A stretch of 64,000 nucleotides of DNA from an uncultured Pelagibacteraceae bacterium (GTDB lineage: Bacteria > Pseudomonadota > Alphaproteobacteria > Pelagibacterales > Pelagibacteraceae), in the NCBI GenBank assembly GCA_902516425.1, contig CABXYE010000002.1, positions 62,001 to 126,000 of the forward strand, in the 5' to 3' direction. Position numbers and translations under genes: made by a program. The notes under the pieces are model-generated. The model was not told the DNA's origin. It searched no databases and saw nothing but the letters and a program-made list of their open reading frames with translations. Shown one piece after another: positions 34,598 through 42,866 of this stretch. The stretch's first letter is position 1. The number at the start of each line of letters is the position of its first letter.

Positions 34598-35692
34598 ATG
34601 GAAGTTTTTTTACCCATAGCTCAAGTCTTTATTAATCCAGTCGAAATACTTTTATTAAGCGCTATTGTTGGTGTTCTTTCAGGTTTGTTTGGAGTAGGAG
34701 GTGGTTTTTTAATGACACCTTTTTTAATTTTTATGGGTGTCCCACCAGCTTATGCAGTTGCTAACGAGGCTAACAATATTTTGGCAACTTCCGTATCTGG
34801 ATCTACCACCCATTGGTTAAAAAATACCTTAGATTACAAAATGGGTTTGATTATTGTCATTGGCGGATCTATAGGAACAGCTTTAGGTATTTTTACTTTT
34901 ACTTATTTTAAAGGTATTGGAAAAATAGATACAGTAATTTCTCTAGCATACATGTATATTCTTGCAATAATTGGAACATTAATGTTGGTCGAAAGTCTTG
35001 GGGAAATTGACAAAGCCAAAAAAAATATTGTAGAGAAAAAAAAATTACACGTTCATTATTGGATACATGGACTTCCTTTAAGGATGAGATTTCCTAAATC
35101 TAAATTATACGAAAGTATATTTACTCCTATAATTATTGGTTTAGCTGTTGGCTTTATAGCAGCTATTATGGGTATCGGTGGTGCATTTATATTAGTACCG
35201 GCTATGATTTATATTATAAAAATGCCAACAAAATTAGTTCCTGGAACTTCTTTATTTGTGACTATTTTTGTGAGTGTGATAGTCACATTTCTTCATTCGA
35301 TTAACTATGGATCTATAGATTTAATGCTCGTGTTAATGCTAGTTGTAGGATCAATAATAGGAGTTCAAGTAGGACAAAAACTTGGAGAGCAAATAGACAG
35401 TTCAGGATTAAAAGCTTTATTAGCAATTTTATTATTAATCGTTGGGATTGTTATAGCTTATGATACTTTTTTTGCTGAAAATATTCAGAATGAAATTAAA
35501 TCAGTAGATTCAATAGATTTAAATTTTTTTTCAAGATTTATTAAAGAGTTTTCTGAAGATATGCCATTTTTTTACGGACTATTTTCAATTTTGTTTGCTG
35601 TTATTTTAGGGATTGCCGCCGCATTTATCAGAAGATCAATTTCAAAGTTTAGAGAAAAATATTTTAAGAAAGCGGTAAAACAATCTAAGTAA
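34598..35692 (+). CDS. tauE: TauE/SafE-family sulfite/organosulfur anion exporter
   Basis: A 364-aa membrane carrier with about eight to nine helices and the duplicated TauE core: the first repeat SGLFGVGGGFLMTPFLIFMGVPPAYA (near residue 29-54) and the second AAIMGIGGAFILVPAMIYIIKMP (near 186-208). A long cytoplasmic loop with MRFPKS separates the repeats, and an extra C-terminal helix ends in a basic tail. Position after aprMBA and opposite suyZ-suyB-suyA suggests sulfite export. The name TauE rests on family and context. Confidence 0.85.
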   Translation: MEVFLPIAQVFINPVEILLLSAIVGVLSGLFGVGGGFLMTPFLIFMGVPPAYAVANEANNILATSVSGSTTHWLKNTLDYKMGLIIVIGGSIGTALGIFTFTYFKGIGKIDTVISLAYMYILAIIGTLMLVESLGEIDKAKKNIVEKKKLHVHYWIHGLPLRMRFPKSKLYESIFTPIIIGLAVGFIAAIMGIGGAFILVPAMIYIIKMPTKLVPGTSLFVTIFVSVIVTFLHSINYGSIDLMLVLMLVVGSIIGVQVGQKLGEQIDSSGLKALLAILLLIVGIVIAYDTFFAENIQNEIKSVDSIDLNFFSRFIKEFSEDMPFFYGLFSILFAVILGIAAAFIRRSISKFREKYFKKAVKQSK

Positions 35693-36758
35693 ATAATTTT
35701 AGATATATTTCAATAGTAAGGATACTAACAATTCCCACAGTTAACATTGAAACAAATCCAACAATAAATGGTTTATGCCCCATATTCTTGATGTCTTTTA
35801 AATTTGTTGATAGGCCTATTGCTGCCATAGCCATAGTTAAGAATATTTTAGAACATGTTTTTATAAAATTTATCATTTCATTCCAATTACTGGTGTTATC
35901 AATTAAGAAAATTTGATCACCTACATTCCTTACAATTATCATTCCAACAAAACCTAATACAAAATAAGGAAATATATTCAAAATAGAATAATTTTTCTCA
36001 TTTGTATGACCTCTATTATAAAGGAAAGCGAAAAGTGGAATCATTATTATCAGCGATGTATTTCTTATAAGTTTAGTTATAGTTGCTATATTTAATGTTT
36101 CAGGACTATTAAATTGTTGATCGTAAATAAGACCAGCTGCAGCCACCTGAGAAGTTTCGTGTATTGCAGTACCTAAAAATAGACCGGCAAATAGAGAGTT
36201 GCCCTCAAAATAAAAATTTGCAAAGTATGGGTATAACAGCATAGACAATATCCCAAACAAAGTAATATTAGCAATCGCATAAGACACCTCACTTTTATTT
36301 GCTCTTATTACTGGTGCTGTAGCCATTATTGCAGTGGTTCCACAAACAGTGCTACCTATTGATATTAGATAAGCCATTCTAGTAGGTATTTTGAGTTTTT
36401 TTATTAAAAGCTTAATGACTACTAATACACTTATTATACAAATTAATATTAATGGGATAGCAATTTTTCCAAAATCTAAAAATTCAAAAGGCTTTAATTG
36501 TATACCTAAACAAATAATTCCAAGTTTTAATAAATAGTCTCTTGTAAAATCTAAGCCCTTCTGGAAAGTGTCTCGGATTTTAAAAAAATTACCAAAAAAT
36601 ATTCCTAATAAAATTGCTATCATAGCTGTAGATATTGGACTTTTGTTATATTCTAAAAGCTCGATGCCAATTATATTATTAAATCCTTGAGAAAGAGAAT
36701 AAAGAACAAATGCAAGGATAATACCTGGCACTACCACCAAGTATTTTTTGTATACCAT
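35685..36758 (-). CDS. suyZ: YeiH/PSE-family putative sulfate/sulfite exporter (SuyZ-like)
   Basis: A 357-aa membrane protein with ten or so hydrophobic segments. The conserved KLGIICLGIQLKPFEFLDFGK, STVCGTTAIMATAPVIRANKSEVSYA and GTAIHETSQVAAAGLIYDQ segments identify the YeiH/PSE family. Homologues next to sulfolactate sulfo-lyase genes were named SuyZ and assumed to export the sulfite or sulfate released by SuyAB. It overlaps the convergent tauE end by 8 bp and lies 14 bp after suyB. Confidence 0.82.
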   Translation of the reverse strand: MVYKKYLVVVPGIILAFVLYSLSQGFNNIIGIELLEYNKSPISTAMIAILLGIFFGNFFKIRDTFQKGLDFTRDYLLKLGIICLGIQLKPFEFLDFGKIAIPLILICIISVLVVIKLLIKKLKIPTRMAYLISIGSTVCGTTAIMATAPVIRANKSEVSYAIANITLFGILSMLLYPYFANFYFEGNSLFAGLFLGTAIHETSQVAAAGLIYDQQFNSPETLNIATITKLIRNTSLIIMIPLFAFLYNRGHTNEKNYSILNIFPYFVLGFVGMIIVRNVGDQIFLIDNTSNWNEMINFIKTCSKIFLTMAMAAIGLSTNLKDIKNMGHKPFIVGFVSMLTVGIVSILTIEIYLKLFT

Positions 36759-36772
36759 TTTAAATAAAATAA

Positions 36773-37939
36773 TTATGCACTTCTATAAAGTTTAGTCATA
36801 ACAAACTCTTTATGACCTAAAGCTTCAGCACAGGTTAATCTTCCATTAGCAACTCTTAAAGTTGTTTCAATAAGTTTATCTCCCGCCTCTGATAAATTCA
36901 TTTCTCTTGAAAGAATTTTTGAAACATCACAATCTACATGTTCACTCATACTGTTTGCAGTTAACGGATTTGCTGTTAACTTAACAACAGGTTCTATTGG
37001 GTTTCCTACAATATTACCTTGACCGGTTGGAAATAAATGAATATTAAACCCCGCTGCAGCTTGTAGCGTTACACATTCAGCTGCTGCTGAGGATGTATCC
37101 ATAAAATATAATCCTTTACCTTTTTTAGGCTCTTCTGCTGGTTCTAGTACATCTACAAATTTACAACTTCCAATTTTTTGAAAGTTTCCAAAAGCTTTTT
37201 CTTCAATAGTTGTCAAACCCCCAGCAATGTTACCTGCTGTTGGTTGACTTTCAGAAAGATCATCTGTCGCCTCTTTTAAAATAAAATCATTATATGCACT
37301 CCAAGTTTTCATAAATTTATCTGAAGCTTCTTTTGTAGCTCCTCTTGTTGCACAAACTTTTTCTGCTCCAGTAAGTTCCGATGTTTCGCCAAAACATAAG
37401 TGGACACCTAGCGGTTCTAGTTTGTCCATTAAGTTTCCAACTGTTGGATTAGATGCTAACCCTGATGTTGTATCAGACTCTCCACATTTGACTGAAATCC
37501 ATAAATCGCTTATTGGACATTCTTCCCTTTGTTTTTCAGAAGCCCACATTACAAATTCTTGAGCTTTCTTTGAAGCTTTCATAACTGTTCCAATATCTCC
37601 AGTTCTTTCAATATGAAAACCTTCGACTGGTTTGCCAGTTTTTGCAATTCCATCAACAATTTTTTTTGTCCACTTTGGCTCTATGCCAATTACAATCACT
37701 GCTGCAACATTTGGATTACTCCCAGTTCCAATCATTGTTCTAAAATGTAACTCTAAATCTGCTCCAAATTGCAGTCGTCCGTAAGAATGAGGTAGCGCAA
37801 TTGTTCCTTTTATATTATTAGAAACTGCCTCTGCACACGCATTAGAGATATCATCAACTGGAAGTATTATTACGTGATTTCTTGTTCCAGCTCTTCCATT
37901 TTCTCTTTTGTAACCTAAAAAACTTTTTGGAATTTCCAT
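36773..37939 (-). CDS. suyB: (R)-sulfolactate sulfo-lyase large subunit (SuyB)
   Basis: A 388-aa protein of the altronate-dehydratase (UxaA C-domain) family. [19 protein letters not shown] lies near the start, then [29 protein letters not shown] (Cys/Fe region, near 152) and [22 protein letters not shown]. The length is that of stand-alone SuyB, not of fused UxaA. With SuyA it splits sulfolactate to pyruvate and sulfite. An altronate/galactarate role is the alternative, but suyA, suyZ and xsc next door favour sulfolactate. The ATG at 37939 is taken over a TTG one codon upstream. Confidence 0.87.
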   Translation of the reverse strand: MEIPKSFLGYKRENGRAGTRNHVIILPVDDISNACAEAVSNNIKGTIALPHSYGRLQFGADLELHFRTMIGTGSNPNVAAVIVIGIEPKWTKKIVDGIAKTGKPVEGFHIERTGDIGTVMKASKKAQEFVMWASEKQREECPISDLWISVKCGESDTTSGLASNPTVGNLMDKLEPLGVHLCFGETSELTGAEKVCATRGATKEASDKFMKTWSAYNDFILKEATDDLSESQPTAGNIAGGLTTIEEKAFGNFQKIGSCKFVDVLEPAEEPKKGKGLYFMDTSSAAAECVTLQAAAGFNIHLFPTGQGNIVGNPIEPVVKLTANPLTANSMSEHVDCDVSKILSREMNLSEAGDKLIETTLRVANGRLTCAEALGHKEFVMTKLYRSA

Positions 37940-37942
37940 CAA

Positions 37943-38227
37943 TTACCACTTTTTTGTTTTTACATTGTGAACATGAACATGTTCACCTTTTTTGATAGGT
38001 TTAACCACTTTGCCAATATCATGCCCATATTTAAGAATCGTATCACCCTCATTTAGGTCATTCATTGCTATCTTGTGTCCCAAAGGAATTTCATCCTTTG
38101 ATTGAATACTTATTGAGCTATCATTCTCCATAATCCAGCAGGTGCACTCTTGTTTAGGGGTAATTTTTTCAATTACCACAACGCCTACATTGTCTTTTTG
38201 GTCGTGGATTATAATTTCAGTAGCCAT
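37943..38227 (-). CDS. suyA: (R)-sulfolactate sulfo-lyase small subunit (SuyA, SAF domain)
   Basis: A 94-aa SAF-domain protein (IIIHDQKDNVGVVVIEKITP, then IPLGHKIAMNDLNEGDTILKYGHDIGK with the conserved His). The C-terminal KPIKKGEHVHVHNVKTKKW, with its HVHVHN metal/substrate motif, matches the UxaA N-domain/SuyA. It forms the active lyase with SuyB, encoded 3 bp downstream. It begins a minus-strand suyA-suyB-suyZ operon divergent from xsc across 112 bp. Confidence 0.87.
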   Translation of the reverse strand: MATEIIIHDQKDNVGVVVIEKITPKQECTCWIMENDSSISIQSKDEIPLGHKIAMNDLNEGDTILKYGHDIGKVVKPIKKGEHVHVHNVKTKKW

Positions 38228-38339
38228 ATCGTGTCGAATTGTTTATTTGAAATTTCCAAAATCTTATATATTAATCGCAAAAATTAACAATTAAATTTTA
38301 TATATATTAATAAAGACGCTGATTAAGAAAGGTTAAACC

Positions 38340-40124
38340 ATGACTAAAATGACAACAGAGGAAGCTTTTGTTAAAGTTTTACAAATGCATGGTATTGAAC
38401 ATGCTTTTGGAATTATTGGTTCAGCGTTTATGCCAATCTCGGATATTTTCCCTGATGCAGGAATAACTTTTTGGGATGTTGCACATGAAACAAATGGTGG
38501 ATTAATTGCAGATGGTTATACTAGATCTACTGGAAAAATGTCCATGGTCATTGCACAAAATGGGCCTGGTATTACTGGTTTAGTAACACCAATCAAAACA
38601 GCTTACTGGAACCACACTCCATTATTATTAGTTACACCACAAGCCGCAAATAAAACTATGGGTCAAGGTGGTTTTCAAGAAGTTGAGCAAATGAATTTAT
38701 TCAAAGATATGGTTTGTTATCAAGAGGAAGTAAGAGATCCATCAAGAATGGCTGAAGTTCTTAACAGGGTAATTGAAAAAGCAATAAGAGGTTCCGCACC
38801 AGCTCAAATAAACGTTCCAAGAGATTATTGGACACAAGTTATCGATATTGAACTTCCACCAATTGTAAGATTAGAAAGACAAGCTGGAGGTGCAGATGCA
38901 ATTGCAAAAGCAGCTGATCTTTTATCAAAAGCTAAATTTCCAGTTATTTTATCAGGAGCAGGAGTTGTTATCGGTGGTGCCATTGAAGAAACTAAAAAGC
39001 TTGCAGAAAAATTAGACTCACCAGTTTGTTCTGGTTATCAGCATAACGATAGTTTTCCAGGAAGCCATCCACTAGCGGTTGGGCCTTTGGGATATAATGG
39101 ATCAAAAGCAGCAATGGAATTAATTTCTAAAGCTGATGTAGTTTTAGCGTTAGGTACTAGATTGAATCCTTTTTCCACTTTACCAGGTTATGGCATTGAT
39201 TATTGGCCAAAAAATGCAAACATAATTCAGGTTGATATTAATCCAGATAGAATTGGTTTAACAAAGAAAGTTACTGTAGGAATAAGTGGTGATGCAAAAT
39301 TAGTTGCTCAACAAATTTTTGAAAAATTATCTTCTAATGCTGGGGATAAAGATAGACAAGAGAGAAAGGATTTAATTCATCAAACTAAATCTGCTTGGTT
39401 ACAAAAATTATCAAGTTTAGATCATGAAGAGGATGACGAAGGGACTGTTTGGAATAAAGAGGCTAGAGAAAGAGATAAAAACAGAATGTCACCAAGACAA
39501 GCATGGAGAGCGATACAAGCTGGAATGCCAGAGGATGTAATAATCTCAAGTGATATTGGAAATAATTGTGCGATTGGAAATGCTTATCCTACTTTTGAGA
39601 AACCAAGAAAATATTTAGCTCCCGGTTTGTTTGGACCTTGTGGTTATGGTTTTCCCTCAATCTTAGGTGCTAAAATTGGATGCCCCGATACACCGGTAAT
39701 AGGCTTTGCAGGAGATGGTGCATTTGGAATTAGCATGAATGAGATGAGCTCTTGTGCTAGAGAAGAGTGGCCGGCAATCACTATGGTGATTTTCAGAAAT
39801 TATCAATGGGGAGCAGAAAAAAGAAATACTACACTTTGGTTCGATAATAATTTCATCGGAACTGAGCTAGATCCTGAATTAAGTTATGCGAAAGTAGCGA
39901 ATGCATGTGGATTAAAAGGTGTACCAGTAAAAACAATGGATGAAACCACAGCTGCTATAAAACAATCTTGTGAAGATCAAAAAAAGGGAATTACGACTTT
40001 TATTGAAGTAATATTAAATCAAGAATTAGGCGAACCATTTAGAAGAGATGCAATGAAAAAACCAGTAAGAGTTGCTGGTATAAAAAAAGAGGATATGAAA
40101 AAGCAACCTTCTTTAATTTCTTAA
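38340..40124 (+). CDS. xsc: Sulfoacetaldehyde acetyltransferase (Xsc)
   Basis: A 594-aa thiamin-diphosphate enzyme. The N-domain has MHGIEHAFGIIGSAFMPISDIFPDAGI and the catalytic-Glu region FWDVAHETNGG. The TPP-binding motif is GFAGDGAFGISMNEMSSCAREEWPAITMVIFRN near 457-487. GPGITGLVTPIKTAYWNHTPL distinguishes Xsc from acetolactate synthase. It converts sulfoacetaldehyde and phosphate into acetyl phosphate and sulfite. A strong AAGAAAGG site (38325-38332) precedes the ATG. It needs TPP, which links it to the thiamin uptake locus. Confidence 0.94.
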   Translation: MTKMTTEEAFVKVLQMHGIEHAFGIIGSAFMPISDIFPDAGITFWDVAHETNGGLIADGYTRSTGKMSMVIAQNGPGITGLVTPIKTAYWNHTPLLLVTPQAANKTMGQGGFQEVEQMNLFKDMVCYQEEVRDPSRMAEVLNRVIEKAIRGSAPAQINVPRDYWTQVIDIELPPIVRLERQAGGADAIAKAADLLSKAKFPVILSGAGVVIGGAIEETKKLAEKLDSPVCSGYQHNDSFPGSHPLAVGPLGYNGSKAAMELISKADVVLALGTRLNPFSTLPGYGIDYWPKNANIIQVDINPDRIGLTKKVTVGISGDAKLVAQQIFEKLSSNAGDKDRQERKDLIHQTKSAWLQKLSSLDHEEDDEGTVWNKEARERDKNRMSPRQAWRAIQAGMPEDVIISSDIGNNCAIGNAYPTFEKPRKYLAPGLFGPCGYGFPSILGAKIGCPDTPVIGFAGDGAFGISMNEMSSCAREEWPAITMVIFRNYQWGAEKRNTTLWFDNNFIGTELDPELSYAKVANACGLKGVPVKTMDETTAAIKQSCEDQKKGITTFIEVILNQELGEPFRRDAMKKPVRVAGIKKEDMKKQPSLIS

Positions 40125-40259
40125 AATTAAGTTTTGGGAAAGGGTTCTTTGGTATTCGCTTATATCAACAAGTATAGTCCAAGGTTTTTGCTTTATATTT
40201 AAATACTAGCGTCATTATAATCATTTAAAAAAAGATAATTATTAATTATACGGTTAACA

Positions 40260-40853
40260 ATGATATTTGAATTACCAAAATTAGACTATTCAAAAACTGC
40301 TTTATCTCCAATAATGTCTGAAGAAACTCTTGATTTACATCATGGAAAACATCACCAAACTTACATAACAAATTTAAATAATCTAATAAAAGATACCGAA
40401 ATGTCCAAAATGTCTTTAGAGGAAATTATTATTAACTCCTCAAAAGATAAAGCTAAAGCTGGAATATTTAATAATGCCAGTCAACACTGGAACCATATTA
40501 TGTTTTGGAAGTGCATGAAACCAAAAGGTGGAGGTTTAATGCCGGAAAAGTTAAAAAAAAGAATTGAAGTAGATTTCGGTAGCACTGATGAGTTTAAAAA
40601 ACAATTTATACAGGCAGGTCTTACTCAGTTTGGATCTGGATGGTGCTGGTTATCAATCAACAGTGGTAAATTGGTAATAAGTAAAACACCTAATGCTGAG
40701 AATACATTAATTCAAAACATGAAACCTATTTTGGGATGTGATGTATGGGAGCATTCTTATTATGTAGATTACAGAAATAGAAGACCTGAATACTTAGAAA
40801 ACTTTTACGAGAAATTGATCAATTGGGAATTTGTTGAGTCTCAATTAGATTAA
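40260..40853 (+). CDS. sodB: Iron superoxide dismutase
   Basis: A 197-aa superoxide dismutase. Metal ligands are in LDLHHGKHHQTYI, NASQHWNHIMFW, and LGCDVWEHSYYVDYRNRR. The Gln in NNASQHWNH and GSGWCWL favours the Fe-type (SodB) over Mn-type. It removes superoxide in the cytoplasm. Upstream lies a 135-bp spacer after xsc. The TAA stop at 40851-40853 is followed at once by the first copy of the 27-bp direct repeat that bounds the inserted element. Confidence 0.94.
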   Translation: MIFELPKLDYSKTALSPIMSEETLDLHHGKHHQTYITNLNNLIKDTEMSKMSLEEIIINSSKDKAKAGIFNNASQHWNHIMFWKCMKPKGGGLMPEKLKKRIEVDFGSTDEFKKQFIQAGLTQFGSGWCWLSINSGKLVISKTPNAENTLIQNMKPILGCDVWEHSYYVDYRNRRPEYLENFYEKLINWEFVESQLD

Positions 40854-40880
40854 TAGGGGCGTTCTGTTGCCAGGTGCCCC
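40854..40880 (+). repeat. 27-bp direct repeat, left copy (hairpin-forming)
   Basis: The copy begins directly after the sodB stop codon: TAGGGGCGTTC... to ...CAGGTGCCCC. Inside it GGGGC pairs with GCCCC and TCTG with CAGG around a TTGC loop, giving a compact 25-nt hairpin. It is identical to 42513-42539. It could act as the sodB terminator, as a recombination core, or both. Confidence 0.8.
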
Positions 40881-40934
40881 GAACTTTACTTGATTATAGC
40901 CAATTAATTTTCCAAAAACATGAAAATTTTACGT

Positions 40935-40972
40935 ATTAGGACGAGTAAATGACGAGTAAAATTCACTCGTCC
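40935..40972 (+). repeat. Left inner repeats: tandem GACGAGT plus inverted ACTCGTCC
   Basis: GACGAGT occurs at 40940-40946 and 40951-40957 (11-bp period). Its complement ACTCGTCC at 40965-40972 can pair with GGACGAGT at 40939-40946. The first 13 bases (ATTAGGACGAGTA, 40935-40947) recur exactly at 42434-42446. The arrangement resembles arm-type recombinase binding sites. Confidence 0.65.
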
Positions 40973-41062
40973 AATTAATTAAAAACTGTTAGATTGTAGT
41001 GTGTTGGAAGTTTTGATAGTTCTAGAATTAACTTTTTTAACTTATAAGCTTTTGGTTGATCA

Positions 41063-41719
41063 ATGAATTGGATTATTAGGCTAATAGCAAGATTTACCTT
41101 ATTAGGAAAATTAGTTGAAAAATTAGGACCAAAGGTTCCAATAATATTTATTCTTTTGTCACTTATTTTTTTGGCTTTCTATATTCCTTACGAATACGAA
41201 AATATTTTAGAGTTTAGACAAAAATATCCTAATGATGTTATTGGCCTATCTTTGAATTTAGCTAGACCATCAATAATAATTTTAATTTTATTAATATTGA
41301 TCTTTTCAGCATTCTCTGCAGTCAACGAAAGAAAAAGACAATTAGAGAGAGAAGAATTAGATCAAAAGCAAAAAGAAGCTGAATCATTGGCAAGAAGACA
41401 AGAAGCTTTAAGAAAACTTGAAGAATTAAAAAAATCTCCTGTTGCAAAAACAGCTGAGGCTGTTGTTACTAAAAAAAGTATTGGAACTTTGGGTGGTGCA
41501 GCTATTGGTGCTACGTTAGGAGGATCTTTGGGAATAGCAGGCAAGTTTTTAGGAGCAATGGTATTTATAAATGGTGCATGGGTATTAGCTCCTGTTGGAG
41601 GAATCTTAGGATATTACGCTGCAAAGAAATTAGCAAAAAATAAGGAACAAAAATTAGAGCAAGAAAAAATTAAGGAATATGGAGAGAAAATTAATCAAGA
41701 AACTAGAAATAAGAAATAA
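41063..41719 (+). CDS. Membrane protein with coiled coil and glycine-zipper, insert cargo
   Basis: A 218-aa protein. Two hydrophobic segments lie at about residues 28-45 and 68-88. A charged coiled coil follows (VNERKRQLEREELDQKQKEA...RKLEELKK, about 92-130), then a Gly-rich hydrophobic stretch with glycine-zipper character (GTLGGAAIGATLGGSLGIAG and APVGGILGYYAAKK, about 142-200), ending in a basic tail. The zipper could insert into membranes. It lies within the repeat-bounded insert, 5 bp upstream of a zinc-ribbon gene, so they form a two-gene unit. The function is unknown. Confidence 0.7.
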   Translation: MNWIIRLIARFTLLGKLVEKLGPKVPIIFILLSLIFLAFYIPYEYENILEFRQKYPNDVIGLSLNLARPSIIILILLILIFSAFSAVNERKRQLEREELDQKQKEAESLARRQEALRKLEELKKSPVAKTAEAVVTKKSIGTLGGAAIGATLGGSLGIAGKFLGAMVFINGAWVLAPVGGILGYYAAKKLAKNKEQKLEQEKIKEYGEKINQETRNKK

Positions 41720-41724
41720 TTTTA

Positions 41725-42420
41725 ATGTTGGATTGTAGTATTATCGAGATAGGTTGCGAGTGTGGACATAATCAAAAAATTGACAGAGATTTTCAAAAAA
41801 AAATATTTGGTGGTGAAGTAAAGATTTCAGATTTAACTAATTTCTATAAAAAATTTAAATGCACTAAATGTGATAAAAAAAATCCAGATGTTTTTGATTC
41901 TAATAAAAACCAACTATTTGATAAAAGTAATTTGATTGAATGTGAAACGTGTAAAGGTTTCATATCTATACCTAGGCAGAAAGCTAAAGAGGGAACTACT
42001 TTTTGCACCCCAATGTGTGAATTTGGGCTTCCTCCTTCAACCCCAGAGGAAAGAGCTCTAGAGCAAAAAAAAAGAAAAGAATTTGTTCAAAAAAATAATG
42101 CCTTAGGAAGATACCATGATCTACAAAGAAGATTAGAGTCAAAAATGTATACTATGGTTGATGCAATTAATGAATTTAAAGAAAAAACAATTTCCAAATC
42201 AGAATATGAAACAAAATTTAAACGTTTTACTTGGTGGATAAAAACTGAAATTGAAAAAGAGGGTGGAAAATTAATTGATAATCCAACTAGATACATAGAC
42301 TGTCCTGATTGTGGTCATTTAACTTTGGTAATATGGTCACCAAAAAATCAAAGATATTTTTTAGGGTGTTCAGAATTTCACAATGGTTGTGCTTGGGCTA
42401 AATCTATTTGGAAATATTAG
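41725..42420 (+). CDS. Multi-zinc-ribbon protein with topoisomerase-type C4 finger, insert cargo
   Basis: A 231-aa soluble protein rich in CxxC-type pairs: IGCECGHNQ near 8-16, CTKCDKK near 49, LIECETCKGFISIP near 72 with a Cys pair CTPMC near 93, and a C-terminal module CPDCGHLTLVIWSPKNQ...FLGCSEFHNGC near 193-225. The last matches the C4 zinc finger found at the end of topoisomerase I. A helical middle (about 107-180) joins them. It probably binds nucleic acid. Together with the upstream membrane protein it makes up the whole coding content of the insert. Confidence 0.7.
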   Translation: MLDCSIIEIGCECGHNQKIDRDFQKKIFGGEVKISDLTNFYKKFKCTKCDKKNPDVFDSNKNQLFDKSNLIECETCKGFISIPRQKAKEGTTFCTPMCEFGLPPSTPEERALEQKKRKEFVQKNNALGRYHDLQRRLESKMYTMVDAINEFKEKTISKSEYETKFKRFTWWIKTEIEKEGGKLIDNPTRYIDCPDCGHLTLVIWSPKNQRYFLGCSEFHNGCAWAKSIWKY

Positions 42421-42433
42421 TTCAAAAAATTTC

Positions 42434-42457
42434 ATTAGGACGAGTATAGGACGAGTC
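42434..42457 (+). repeat. Right inner repeats: tandem GGACGAGT
   Basis: GGACGAGT occurs at 42438-42445 and again at 42449-42456, with the same 11-bp period as the left inner repeats. The block ATTAGGACGAGTA is shared with 40935-40947. It lies 14 bp after the zinc-ribbon gene and 56 bp before the right 27-bp repeat. Confidence 0.65.
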
Positions 42458-42512
42458 ACTCAGTTGTATTTTTTAAATAACGCTGATATTGCAAACTAAA
42501 TTAACAAATGAG

Positions 42513-42539
42513 TAGGGGCGTTCTGTTGCCAGGTGCCCC
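42513..42539 (+). repeat. 27-bp direct repeat, right copy (hairpin-forming)
   Basis: An exact copy of 40854-40880 in the same orientation, 1,659 bp away. It is followed by ATACCCCAGTG and lies 14 bp beyond the stop codon of the minus-strand 63-aa gene. The pre-insertion locus would therefore have been a hairpin between two convergent genes, sodB and the 63-aa gene. Confidence 0.8.
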
Positions 42540-42553
42540 ATACCCCAGTGAAC

Positions 42554-42745
42554 TTAAATAACTTTAGACCGACTTCTTATGTGTCCAAGGACTTTTCCGC
42601 TATTTTTTCCTGCCTTTACCAAATAACCACTTGTACCATTGTCGTTGGCACTTACGGTTTTTGCATTTCGAAACATAAGTTGATTTAGCCTTGCATTTTT
42701 TGAGCCTCGGCTAAACAAACTTAGTACTCTGTGCATTCTTTTCAT
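42554..42745 (-). CDS. 63-aa basic protein, unknown
   Basis: The ATG at 42743-42745 follows an excellent AAGGAG site (42751-42756, 5-nt spacing), rare in this window. The protein is basic and soluble: MKRMHRVLSLFSRGSKNARL, then NQLMFRNAKTVSANDNGTSGY and a KAGKNSGKVLGHIRSRSK end. A small 5-bp hairpin (CCGAT/ATCGG, 42783-42797) lies in its upstream region. The ANDN string recalls tmRNA tags, but the frame does not end in a tag-like tail. A small nucleic-acid-binding or ribosome-related protein is possible; no family is recognised. Confidence 0.55.
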   Translation of the reverse strand: MKRMHRVLSLFSRGSKNARLNQLMFRNAKTVSANDNGTSGYLVKAGKNSGKVLGHIRSRSKVI

Positions 42746-42866
42746 ACACTCTCCTTGTTAGTTTTCCAAAACTCGCTTTTAACCGATGCGATATCGGCCT
42801 CTTTTTCACCATGAGATATGGTATTAAGAATTTACTTTAAAAATAAATATTAAGCAATCAATTTTG

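Larger units (their letters stand above)
40854..42539. mobile_element. 1.66-kb repeat-bounded insert without integrase (att-like layout)
   Basis: Perfect 27-bp direct repeats at 40854-40880 and 42513-42539 bound a segment that holds two plus-strand genes. Just inside each boundary lie tandem GACGAGT repeats (40940-40957 and 42439-42457) that share a 13-bp block, ATTAGGACGAGTA. Core repeats outside and short tandem arm repeats inside is the geometry left by a tyrosine-recombinase element (attL/attR plus arm sites). No recombinase is encoded, so it would be a defective or satellite-like element. The two repeats could also be a duplicated terminator or hairpin. Confidence 0.5.

Noticed and set aside
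42554-42745. Possible tmRNA (ANDN-like tag coding stretch on the minus strand)
   Set aside because: The frame reads on through many residues without a stop or a hydrophobic AA end, and no acceptor/T-arm with CCA was found nearby. A small protein with a good ribosome site fits better.
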